DNA of 24,494 nucleotides from Lachnoclostridium sp. UBA5890 (GTDB taxonomy: Bacteria; Bacillota; Clostridia; Lachnospirales; Lachnospiraceae), in NCBI GenBank assembly GCA_002431395.1, contig DJEU01000058.1, positions 1 to 24,494 on the forward strand, read 5' to 3'. A program made the position numbers and the translations under genes. The notes beneath the pieces are model-generated. The model saw only the letters and a program-made list of their open reading frames with translations. It was not told the origin of the DNA and searched no databases. Below are positions 1-5,583 of the stretch, piece by piece (position 1 is the first letter of the stretch; each line of letters begins with the position of its first letter).

Positions 1-228
1 ATCTTCCAGCTCTGCCAAAACACGGAGAAGGTGATGAACATGTATTCCAAAGAATTAGCCCAACTGGACCACAATACCGCTGAATATATGGTTGATGAAA
101 TGCAGAAAGATTTGGATGAAGCAAAGAGCATCATCCGGGAAAAAGAAGACACCATTCAAAGCCAAAGTGATGAGCTTGCAAAAGCTTATGCTCTGATTGA
201 AGAACTCCAAAAAAATCAACGTAACTAA
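1..228 (+). CDS. C-terminal part of a coiled-coil protein, possibly an Rpn/PD-(D/E)XK-type nuclease
   Basis: The reading frame is open from the first base of the window and ends with TAA at 226-228, so this is the 3' end of a gene that begins upstream. The visible residues include a DHNTAEYMVDEMQ segment followed by a charged alpha-helical tail rich in Glu, Lys and Gln with heptad-like spacing. Such tails, preceded by a segment of the form LDxNTxxYMxDEMQ, are common at the C-terminus of the Rpn/PD-(D/E)XK 'putative transposase' nucleases of Lachnospiraceae. That assignment rests on resemblance of the tail only, because no catalytic motif lies inside the window. The start at GTG 31 or ATG 40 is not credible as the true one, since no ribosome site precedes it and the frame continues upstream. 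Confidence 0.5.
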   Translation: MFQLCQNTEKVMNMYSKELAQLDHNTAEYMVDEMQKDLDEAKSIIREKEDTIQSQSDELAKAYALIEELQKNQRN

Positions 229-245
229 TACTATATTAGCCTATA

Positions 246-293
246 CAGAAGAGCCATTGCTTACCTTTTCTTCGGCAAGCAACGGCTCTTCTG
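246..293. terminator. hairpin between convergent genes
   Basis: A perfect 10-bp stem (CAGAAGAGCC at 246-255 with GGCTCTTCTG at 284-293) continues inward with TTGCTT/AAGCAA (257-262 and 277-282). It lies between the partial plus-strand gene and the minus-strand flagellin, both of which end here. The downstream T tract is weak on either strand (GATTTGTA on plus), so it is a probable rather than certain bidirectional terminator. Confidence 0.6.
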
Positions 294-351
294 ATTTGTA
301 CATATCCTTTACATCAAATTGCTTCTCGCAATTCGGATAACATTAAGCAAA

Positions 352-1470
352 TTACTGCAACAAGGAAAGAACTCCCTGGTTTGCCTGATTTGCCTGAGCA
401 AGCATTGAAGTAGCTGCCTGCTGCAAGATGCTCTCTTTGGAGAATCTTGTCATTTCATCTGCCATATCAGTATCACGGATACGGGATTCAGCAGACTGCA
501 TGTTTTCAGCTGTGTTGTCATCAACTTTGACGGTGTACTCAAGACGATTCTGAACAGCACCAAGTTTAGAACGCTCTGTGGTAACATTTTTGATCATAGT
601 GTCGACTTTGTCGATCATAGAAGAAATCTTGTCGCCTTTGACTTCAGTAACTTTCTTCTTATCCGCAACCGCACCAACAGCTGTTTTAGCTTCAGTTGCT
701 GTAGCATAACCAAGTGCTTCTGCTACTTTCTGTTCTGTTCCATCTTTTTTTGCCAAGTCTCCATCAACATCTTCTGAAAATCCTGATAATGAATATTTTC
801 CATTTGCATCCTTTATAAGCAATTTTCCATTAACCGTTTTAGTATCTGAAACCGTAAAAATATCCTTATTATATGAGATTCCATCTAATACTCCATTGGC
901 ATCGGCAGTTGTTGCAGCATCTGCCGTACCAGCAGCGGCTGCTTTCGTCATATACAAACTGTCATCCCAGCTTGTTGACTTAATGGTAACTTTAATACCC
1001 TGACTGGAGTTAGCTCCAACCTGCAGCCACTGGTCATTATAAGAGCCATCCAATAATTTCTTCTTATTGAATTCTGTATCTGTGTCGATACGATTGTACT
1101 CATTTTTCAGGTTATCAATCTCATCCTGAATCTTCTGGAAATCGTTTTCCTGAGTTCCATCCAACACACCGGAGTTAGAAGCCTGAACCATCAGTTCACG
1201 GGTTCTCTGCAAAATCGCATGTTTCTGATCCATAGCACCTTCAGCAGTCTGAATCAAAGAAATACCATCCTGTGCGTTGTCCGATGCACGGTTCAAGCCA
1301 CGAACCTGAGCTCTCATTTTCTCGGAAATAGCAAGTCCTGCTGCATCGTCAGCGGCACGGTTGATTCTGTAACCACTGGAAAGTTTCTCAGTAGATTTTG
1401 AAAGGTTGTTTCCTACGATTCCCAACTGTCTGTTGGCATTCATTGATGTAATGTTGTGTTGTACTATCAT
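352..1470 (-). CDS. fliC: flagellin (major filament subunit)
   Basis: A 372-aa flagellin, exported by the flagellar type III apparatus and polymerised as the filament. The N-terminal D0/D1 helices (about residues 1-140) carry the family signature with IVQHNI, SSGYRIN, DDAAGLAIS and DGISLIQTAEGA. The C-terminal helices (about 295-372) carry LGAVQNRLEYT, RIRDTDMADEM and the LLQ end. The central region is short and low in complexity (Ala/Thr/Asp), as in many Firmicutes flagellins. It contains no cysteine. The start is fixed by a strong AAGGAGGT at 1478-1485. csrA lies 147 bp upstream on the same strand. I see no convincing promoter in that gap, so transcription is probably shared with csrA. Translation is probably under CsrA control through the leader hairpin described separately. 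B. subtilis calls the homologue hag. Confidence 0.97.
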   Translation of the reverse strand: MIVQHNITSMNANRQLGIVGNNLSKSTEKLSSGYRINRAADDAAGLAISEKMRAQVRGLNRASDNAQDGISLIQTAEGAMDQKHAILQRTRELMVQASNSGVLDGTQENDFQKIQDEIDNLKNEYNRIDTDTEFNKKKLLDGSYNDQWLQVGANSSQGIKVTIKSTSWDDSLYMTKAAAAGTADAATTADANGVLDGISYNKDIFTVSDTKTVNGKLLIKDANGKYSLSGFSEDVDGDLAKKDGTEQKVAEALGYATATEAKTAVGAVADKKKVTEVKGDKISSMIDKVDTMIKNVTTERSKLGAVQNRLEYTVKVDDNTAENMQSAESRIRDTDMADEMTRFSKESILQQAATSMLAQANQANQGVLSLLQ

Positions 1471-1478
1471 AATAATTA

Positions 1479-1533
1479 CCTCCTTGTTTTACGCCTTACG
1501 GCTTATGTTCTTCCCAAATCCGTTTGGGTAGAA
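1479..1533 (-). promoter_or_regulatory. predicted CsrA-binding leader of fliC: GGA-loop hairpin plus GGA-containing SD
   Basis: On the minus-strand transcript a hairpin forms from CCCAAA (1528-1523) and TTTGGG (1518-1513) with a CGGA tetraloop (1522-1519). It is extended past one A-A mismatch by four more pairs (1533-1530 with 1511-1508). About 36 nt further on lies the fliC Shine-Dalgarno AAGGAGG (1485-1479), which has its own GGA. This is the layout of the two CsrA sites in the B. subtilis hag leader: one GGA presented in a hairpin loop and a second inside the SD. csrA is the neighbouring gene. Binding itself is inferred. Confidence 0.72.
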
Positions 1534-1562
1534 ATTGCATTTTCTTATTTATAATATCCGGC

Positions 1563-1589
1563 GCCGGTGCCCGCCTTGGGCCCTCCGGC
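1563..1589 (-). other. GC-rich intercistronic hairpin between csrA and fliC
   Basis: Twenty-seven bases, almost all G or C, stand out in an AT-rich gap. On the minus transcript GCCGG (1589-1585) pairs with CCGGC (1567-1563), and inside it GCCC (1581-1578 side) pairs with GGGC, leaving a short AAGGC loop. No U tract follows, so it does not look like an intrinsic terminator. An mRNA processing or stabilising element separating csrA from the more abundant fliC message is a reasonable guess. Another palindrome, CCGGCGCCGG, overlaps at 1558-1567. Confidence 0.45.
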
Positions 1590-1617
1590 CAGCACACATG
1601 CGCCGATTATTATCGAA

Positions 1618-1860
1618 TTATTTTGCCTCGCCCTTTTTCTTACGATAGCGTTCCGGAAGTTCCGGTTCTGCGTAATATTTTGGCCGTTTTTCCCGGATCT
1701 CCGGATGTGCCTTTTCGAGCACTTTACTTCGAACGATATCAACCTCTTTTGGGGCATCTACCATAATTCGAAGATGATTGTTGCTTCCTCCCAGGAATAC
1801 AATCTTGATGTCATCGCCAAGCATCAGATATTCTTCTGTGCTGAGTGTGAGTCGCAGCAT
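1618..1860 (-). CDS. csrA: CsrA-family RNA-binding translational regulator (divergent)
   Basis: An 80-aa protein of the CsrA/RsmA family, which binds GGA motifs in mRNA leaders as a homodimer and in Firmicutes represses flagellin translation. The conserved core is present: LMLGDDIKI, the HLRIMVDAPKEV segment and Arg44 in VRSKV. Arg6, the second main RNA contact in E. coli and B. subtilis CsrA, is replaced by Leu (start MLRLTL), with an Arg at position 3 instead. The C-terminus has an extra basic tail (about residues 53-80) compared with the usual 61-74 aa. The frame extends upstream to 1962, but the start at 1860 is chosen because GGGAGG lies 8 bases before it and MLRLT matches the family N-terminus. 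It is first in the csrA-fliC pair and directly faces the invertible segment. No fliW gene is in the window. Confidence 0.9.
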   Translation of the reverse strand: MLRLTLSTEEYLMLGDDIKIVFLGGSNNHLRIMVDAPKEVDIVRSKVLEKAHPEIREKRPKYYAEPELPERYRKKKGEAK

Positions 1861-1902
1861 CCTTGCCACCTCCCTCTGCTGTGCCGCTGGAATTAGAAAA
1901 AT

Positions 1903-1931
1903 TTGCCAGCCACAACAATTGTTACTATAAT
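1903..1931 (+). promoter_or_regulatory. sigma-A-type promoter of the recombinase, straddling the left inverted repeat
   Basis: TTGCCA (1903-1908), a 17-base spacer and a perfect TATAAT (1926-1931). The -10 lies inside the left inverted repeat and the -35 lies outside the invertible segment in the csrA leader. Transcription would begin near 1938 and reach the recombinase start at 2013. At the right repeat the same -10 is present, but the base stretch at -35 distance (AAGAAA) is not a -35 box. Confidence 0.6.
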
Positions 1932-1938
1932 GTTGCAT
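1913..1938 (+). repeat. left inverted repeat (recombination site) of the invertible segment
   Basis: Twenty-six bases that recur in inverted orientation at 2647-2672 with one mismatch. The innermost 18 bases, GTTACTATAATGTTGCAT (1921-1938), are identical. The outer eight are CAACAATT here and, read in the same sense, CAACATTT at the right copy. A weak internal dyad (CAACA...TGTTG) matches the arm-spacer-arm form of tyrosine recombinase core sites. Confidence 0.88.
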
Positions 1939-2012
1939 GTAAGCTATGTTTGGATATGGCATCTAAACAAATAGGACGAAGTGCATCACGTACTTTAGAA
2001 TGGAGGAAAAAA

Positions 2013-2594
2013 ATGAGTAAAACACACCCAATCAAAGATGAAAAAATGTTGAAAAAATTTCGAAATTACTATCGAGACATTGAACCAAACCCGCGAAATT
2101 ACGCACTTATTGTGTTCGGATTGAATTCAGCACTTCGCATTAGTGACATCTTAGGGCTCTGTTGGAACAATGTTTATTCAGATCAAAATCATCGCTATCG
2201 TGAACACATAGCCGTATGGGAACAAAAAACAGGGAAGGAGAATATTCTTATTATGAATCAACATGCAAAAGAATCTTTAGAACATTATCGAAAAACGCTT
2301 TTGCATTATCATAAAAATGACTATATCTTTCAGGGACAAAAAAGCGGGTCGGAACCTTTAAGCCGGTCGCAGGCATTTCGAATCATAAAAAAAGCGGCAA
2401 ATTATTATGGCTTTGAGCAAAACATCAGCTGTCACTCCCTTCGGAAAACGTTTGGCTACTTTGCCTGGAAGAACGGAACACCGCCGGCTCTCCTGATGAG
2501 CATATACAATCATTCGTCGTATGAAATTACCAAAAGATACCTTGGTATAGACCAGTTAGAAAAAGATAAAGTTTTTTTAGAAACTTTTTTGTAA
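2013..2594 (+). CDS. short tyrosine recombinase (site-specific DNA invertase of FimB/FimE size)
   Basis: A 193-aa protein consisting only of the catalytic domain of the phage-integrase family, without the usual N-terminal core-binding domain. FimB and FimE, which invert the fim promoter in E. coli, have the same size. The catalytic residues are all present: Arg42 in SALRISDIL, a lysine in the EQKTGKE hairpin (72 or 75), His141 and Arg144 in CHSLRKTFG, His167 in YNHSS, and the nucleophile Tyr176 in KRYLGI. The frame is open back to 1863, but GGAGG at 2002-2006 sits at the right distance before ATG 2013. The gene lies between two inverted repeats beside csrA-fliC. It has its own promoter at 1903-1931. 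A role in inverting this segment is inferred from position; excision or integration is less likely because the sites are inverted. Confidence 0.93.
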   Translation: MSKTHPIKDEKMLKKFRNYYRDIEPNPRNYALIVFGLNSALRISDILGLCWNNVYSDQNHRYREHIAVWEQKTGKENILIMNQHAKESLEHYRKTLLHYHKNDYIFQGQKSGSEPLSRSQAFRIIKKAANYYGFEQNISCHSLRKTFGYFAWKNGTPPALLMSIYNHSSYEITKRYLGIDQLEKDKVFLETFL

Positions 2595-2601
2595 AAAACA
2601 C

Positions 2602-2628
2602 TAAAGTATTTTTTTGACCTGTCGATAT
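2602..2628 (+). promoter_or_regulatory. sigma-28 (SigD/FliA) flagellar promoter inside the invertible segment
   Basis: TAAAGTAT (2602-2609), an 11-base spacer, then GTCGATAT (2621-2628). The sigma-28 consensus is TAAAGTTT-N11-GCCGATAA (GCCGATAT in Bacillus), so each half matches all but one or two bases at exact spacing. The start site would be near 2635, a dozen bases before the right repeat. It is the only sigma-28-like promoter I found, and it lies downstream of the recombinase pointing away from the flagellin genes, which makes sense only if the segment inverts. Confidence 0.82.
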
Positions 2629-2640
2629 ATATGGTACAAA

Positions 2641-2680
2641 GAAAAAATGCAACATTATAGTAACAAATGTTGCATTTTTC
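2641..2680. terminator. hairpin at the right repeat, terminator-like and core-site-like
   Basis: ATGCAACATT (2647-2656) and AATGTTGCAT (2666-2675) form a perfect 10-bp stem around a 9-base spacer, flanked by A and T runs (GAAAAA... and ...TTTTTC). The plus-strand transcript would end in a U tract, so it could terminate both the recombinase message and any transcript from the sigma-28 promoter in this orientation. The left repeat lacks the intact second arm, so after inversion the same promoter would meet a weaker hairpin. The arm-9-arm form also suits a recombinase core site. Confidence 0.6.
2647..2672 (-). repeat. right inverted repeat (recombination site) of the invertible segment
   Basis: Inverted copy of 1913-1938. 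The inner 18 bases (2647-2664) are an exact reverse complement of 1921-1938, and 2665-2672 continues the match with a single mismatch. Confidence 0.88.
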
Positions 2681-2743
2681 TTATTTTATTTAACACAACC
2701 CACCGTCCTAAAATACATTTACCGGAATAGTTACCATTTGTGC

Positions 2744-2786
2744 TAAAAAAAGAAGCGATATCTTCTTTCCCGAATTATCGCTTCTT
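2744..2786 (-). terminator. intrinsic terminator of the CbiE/T-like gene
   Basis: AAGAAGCGATA (2750-2760) and TATCGCTTCTT (2776-2786) form a perfect 11-bp stem with a 15-base loop. On the minus strand the stem is followed by seven U residues (2750-2744). It lies 37 bp past the stop at 2823. Confidence 0.82.
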
Positions 2787-2822
2787 CCTTTATTATTCTG
2801 CACATTTTTTCAAAAATTATTC

Positions 2823-3731
2823 TTATTTCTGTCCACCACGTCCGCTGATGATCCACGGTGCCGGCTGCTGCTTAAACGAATTGCGGCTTGACAAAGTCGA
2901 TACGGCGATCTGAATCACTTCGACATCTTCGATGCCATGAGATTCGAGCATTGTCTTGGCGCCTGCTGCCACCTGGAAATCCAAAGTATAGACAACTACA
3001 TTAATTTGTGGATTTTTTGCCGTCAGATACGCAAGTTCCTGATCCATACTTGCAGAAGCCACCATAAATACGGTGTCCGGAACCGGGCAATCCTTCATGC
3101 TCTCTTCATCTACATGATCGACGATCTGCACATTGCTGAGACCAAAATGCTCCACATTGTCTTCCATCGTCTCGCGGTCGGCACGACTGTATTCCACAGC
3201 AACCACCGTTCCCTCTGCTGCCGTCAATGCTGCCTCGATGGCGATACTTTCCCCGCTGATCACGCAGAGATTATCCTGTGTATCCACCATCATTTTATTG
3301 AGAATGACAGCGCGGATCTCGCTTCCCACATAATGAATCGAACCCTTTTGGAACATTTCATTTCCCATACCGATTTTCGCCGTATTGCGGGCATTTGGAT
3401 TGATAATGAGCATTCCGGCGGAAGCATTGATTCCGCGGTCGATCATATCCTTTACTTTGCTGTTCAGAATCTCGCCTTCCGGTTTGGAACCTTCATTATA
3501 CCAGACGTCGCATTCTCCAAGACCGGCATTCCAAAGTCGATAAAAAATATCATGTACGCCCGCATTGGTAAACACCAACGTCGTCTTGTGCGCCTCCACG
3601 GTCGGGATTACATTTTTATTCTTTTTCGTGATATCTATCATCTTAACATGTTCAAGGTCAATCGCCGTATTTTGGGCATAATACTGCAACCACGACAAGA
3701 TCACCTCGTTACTAAAAAGCTGTTCCTTCAT
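2823..3731 (-). CDS. orphan CbiE/CbiT-like (precorrin methyltransferase-like) protein
   Basis: A 302-aa protein whose second half resembles CbiT-type methyltransferases. GSEIRAVILNKM is followed by a strand-loop-helix, then VVAVEYSRADRETMEDNVEHFGLSNVQIVDHV, the usual pattern after the SAM motif. The first half (LVFTNAGVHDIFYRLWNAGLGECDVWYNEG...) looks like a reduced CbiE domain. The SAM-binding loop is degraded: where CbiT has D-I-G-A-G-T-G this protein reads VISGESIAIEA, with only one glycine. No cobalamin genes are nearby, and the gene stands alone between its own promoter and terminator. It may have lost methyltransferase activity or act on something else. The start is supported by GGAGGA 8 bases before the ATG. 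Fold-level assignment is fairly confident; function is unknown. Confidence 0.68.
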   Translation of the reverse strand: MKEQLFSNEVILSWLQYYAQNTAIDLEHVKMIDITKKNKNVIPTVEAHKTTLVFTNAGVHDIFYRLWNAGLGECDVWYNEGSKPEGEILNSKVKDMIDRGINASAGMLIINPNARNTAKIGMGNEMFQKGSIHYVGSEIRAVILNKMMVDTQDNLCVISGESIAIEAALTAAEGTVVAVEYSRADRETMEDNVEHFGLSNVQIVDHVDEESMKDCPVPDTVFMVASASMDQELAYLTAKNPQINVVVYTLDFQVAAGAKTMLESHGIEDVEVIQIAVSTLSSRNSFKQQPAPWIISGRGGQK

Positions 3732-3763
3732 AAACCATTTCCTCCGTTCCTTTTGATACTATT

Positions 3764-3792
3764 ATTATATCTCAAACCGCACGACAAAACAA
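3764..3792 (-). promoter_or_regulatory. candidate promoter of the CbiE/T-like gene
   Basis: On the minus strand, TTGTTT (3792-3787), a 17-base spacer and TATAAT (3769-3764), followed after 24 bases by the GGAGG of the gene. The -10 is perfect and the -35 is half-matched. Confidence 0.5.
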
Positions 3793-3829
3793 CCGCTTTT
3801 ATAATTTCGTAGCATTCTTTTGTGATTTA

Positions 3830-3838
3830 TGATATACT
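3830..3838 (+). promoter_or_regulatory. candidate extended -10 promoter of mtnN-map
   Basis: TGATATACT (TG at 3830-3831, TATACT at 3833-3838) is an extended -10 without a clear -35, 31 bases before the mtnN start. Confidence 0.45.
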
Positions 3839-3869
3839 GTAACTTAGCAAAGTTTTTGGAGGTAGTTAC

Positions 3870-4580
3870 ATGAATACCATAGGATTGATTGGCGCGATGG
3901 ATGAAGAAGTCGCCATTTTGAAAGAACAGATGACCGACACAAAAGAAATGACCAAAGCAGGAATGACCTTTGTCGAGGGAAATCTGTGGGGACTGAAAAC
4001 CGTCGTTGTCGTAAGTGGCATTGGTAAAGTAAATATGGCAGTCTGCACGCAGATTCTGATTGACATTTTTTCCGTCGATACCGTAATAAATACAGGCGTT
4101 GCGGGCTCGCTCAATAATACATTGGAAATTGGTGACATTGTGCTTTCCCGCTGTGCGCAGCAGCATGACATGGATGTTTCTCCACTCGGAGATCCGGTCG
4201 GTATTATCCCGCAGATGGATAAATCTATTTTTGCCGCAGATGAAACCCTTGTCAAACTGGCAAAAGAGGCATGCGAAAAAGCAAATTCTGACATAATTTG
4301 TCATATTGGAAAAGTAGTAAGCGGTGACCAGTTCATCGCAGACGGTGAGAAAAAACAATATTTGATCGATACGTTTGAAGGTGACTGCGCCGAGATGGAA
4401 GGGGCTGCGATGGCACAAGTGGCTTATTTGAATCATGTTCCATTTCTGATCATACGCGCAATCTCCGACAAAGCAGACAACTCCGGCCACATGGATTATC
4501 CAACCTTTGCCAAGCAGGCAATTACACATACAGTAGCATTATTAAAAGAAATGTATACATTATTAAAAGAAAGAAGATGA
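3870..4580 (+). CDS. mtnN: 5'-methylthioadenosine/S-adenosylhomocysteine nucleosidase
   Basis: A 236-aa MtnN/Pfs protein, of normal family length. It hydrolyses the N-glycosidic bond of methylthioadenosine and S-adenosylhomocysteine to release adenine, feeding methionine salvage and the activated methyl cycle, and supplies S-ribosylhomocysteine when LuxS is present. The family landmarks are visible: IGAMDEE at the N-terminus with the catalytic Glu near residue 12, the VSGIGKVNMA and NTGVAGSL loops, EMEGAA (ribose-binding Glu) and the catalytic Asp in RAISDKAD. GGAGGT precedes the ATG. The next gene, map, starts 7 bases after its stop, so the two are almost certainly cotranscribed. Confidence 0.96.
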   Translation: MNTIGLIGAMDEEVAILKEQMTDTKEMTKAGMTFVEGNLWGLKTVVVVSGIGKVNMAVCTQILIDIFSVDTVINTGVAGSLNNTLEIGDIVLSRCAQQHDMDVSPLGDPVGIIPQMDKSIFAADETLVKLAKEACEKANSDIICHIGKVVSGDQFIADGEKKQYLIDTFEGDCAEMEGAAMAQVAYLNHVPFLIIRAISDKADNSGHMDYPTFAKQAITHTVALLKEMYTLLKERR

Positions 4581-4587
4581 CAGAATC

Positions 4588-5463
4588 GTGAAATTAGGTA
4601 GAAATGACGCTTGCTGGTGTGGCAGCGGCAGAAAATATAAAAGCTGCCATATGGCATTTGACGAAAAAATTGAACATTATATGCTGACATATCCACATGC
4701 AGAGGAACCGCCTCGCAGCATCATCAAGACACCGGCGCAGATTGAAGGCATACGCAAAGCCGGTGAGATCAACTCGATGGTCCTTGATTCCGTCGCAGAA
4801 ATGATCGGCGAGGGCGTGTCGACGCAGGAAATCGACGACGTTGTAGCCAAACGAACCGCAGAACTTGGCGGCATCTGTGCCTGCCTCGGCTATCAGGGTT
4901 ATCCGAAAAATGTGTGTACTTCCATTGATGACGTTGTCTGTCACGGAATCCCGGATTCAAAGCGGATTTTACAGAGCGGCGATATTGTGAATGTGGATTG
5001 CACTACAATTGTAGACGGATTTTATGGCGATGCTTCCCGTATGTTTTTGATTGGTGAAGTAAGCGAAGAGAAGAAAAAACTGGTTCAGGTAACGAAAGAA
5101 TGTCTCGACGAAGCGGTCGGCATTGCGAAACCTTGGACGACATTGGGTGATTTTGGATATGCGATCAATAAACGTGCCAAAGAAAATGGCTACAGCGTTG
5201 TCGTAGAAATCGGCGGACATGGTGTCGGCGTAGAATTCCACGAGGAGCCGTGGGTTCCACACATCGGCGAACCGGGAACCGGAATGCTTCTTGTCCCGGG
5301 TATGACGATTACCATTGAACCAATGATCAACATGGGAACTTCCGATGTTTACTGCGATGAGGACGACGGATGGACGATTTACACCGATGATGGGAAACCT
5401 TCAGCCCAATGGGAATACACGTTGGTTATTACAGAAACCGGAAATGAAATTCTTTCCCGCTAG
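4588..5463 (+). CDS. map: methionine aminopeptidase type I with N-terminal SEC-C zinc motif
   Basis: A 291-aa enzyme that removes the initiator methionine from nascent proteins. Residues 1-25 form a SEC-C zinc knuckle (CWCGSGRKYKSCH), an extension found on many clostridial Map proteins and absent from the E. coli enzyme; the catalytic domain follows. The pita-bread metal ligands are visible: NVDCT (Asp), GDASR (Asp), GGHGVG (His), ITIEPM (Glu) and QWEYTL (Glu), plus the substrate His in VCHGIP. The start is GTG, 7 bases downstream of mtnN. The only ribosome site is a purine-rich AGAAAGAAGA at the end of mtnN, so translational coupling is likely. An intrinsic terminator follows. Confidence 0.95.
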   Translation: MKLGRNDACWCGSGRKYKSCHMAFDEKIEHYMLTYPHAEEPPRSIIKTPAQIEGIRKAGEINSMVLDSVAEMIGEGVSTQEIDDVVAKRTAELGGICACLGYQGYPKNVCTSIDDVVCHGIPDSKRILQSGDIVNVDCTTIVDGFYGDASRMFLIGEVSEEKKKLVQVTKECLDEAVGIAKPWTTLGDFGYAINKRAKENGYSVVVEIGGHGVGVEFHEEPWVPHIGEPGTGMLLVPGMTITIEPMINMGTSDVYCDEDDGWTIYTDDGKPSAQWEYTLVITETGNEILSR

Positions 5464-5482
5464 GGGATTTAATTATACTGTG

Positions 5483-5525
5483 AAAGGAGCTGCGTATCAT
5501 TTACACAGCTCCTTTGTTATCTTTT
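5483..5525 (+). terminator. intrinsic terminator of mtnN-map
   Basis: AAAGGAGCTG (5483-5492) pairs with CAGCTCCTTT (5506-5515), followed by a T-rich run TGTTATCTTTT. It separates map from the convergent GH43 gene. Confidence 0.75.
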
Positions 5526-5583
5526 GTAAGGAAAACCTATAATTTTGAAAAAGATTAGGGGTAAGAGTATTGCCTCTTATTTT

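Larger units (their letters stand above)
1913..2672. mobile_element. predicted invertible DNA segment (flagellin promoter switch)
   Basis: A 760-bp unit bounded by 26-bp inverted repeats and containing one gene (the tyrosine recombinase, 2013-2594) and one outward-facing sigma-28 promoter (2602-2628). Inversion between the repeats would place that promoter directly upstream of csrA-fliC, reading through the left junction into the csrA ribosome site. In the orientation given here the promoter points right, into a hairpin and a gap that ends in an oppositely oriented gene, so this copy appears to be in the OFF state. The recombinase has the size and residues of FimB/FimE-type inversion enzymes. 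Repeats, gene and promoter are seen; inversion is inferred. Confidence 0.82.

Noticed and set aside
1861..1962. N-terminal extension of csrA to 1962
   Set aside because: The extension crosses the left inverted repeat and the ribosome site. The family N-terminus and GGAGG fix the start at 1860.
1971..1997. Second sigma-28 promoter at the left end of the segment facing csrA
   Set aside because: TAAAGTAC fits a -35, but the -10 (CGTCCTAT) matches at only a few positions. It may be a relic, so it is not listed as a feature.
1863..2012. N-terminal extension of the recombinase to 1863
   Set aside because: It would be translated from upstream of its own promoter -10, and a clear GGAGG precedes ATG 2013.
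3765..4529. 254-codon minus-strand ORF opposite mtnN
   Set aside because: It is a shadow of mtnN. It has no ribosome site and an atypical composition rich in Cys, Phe and His.
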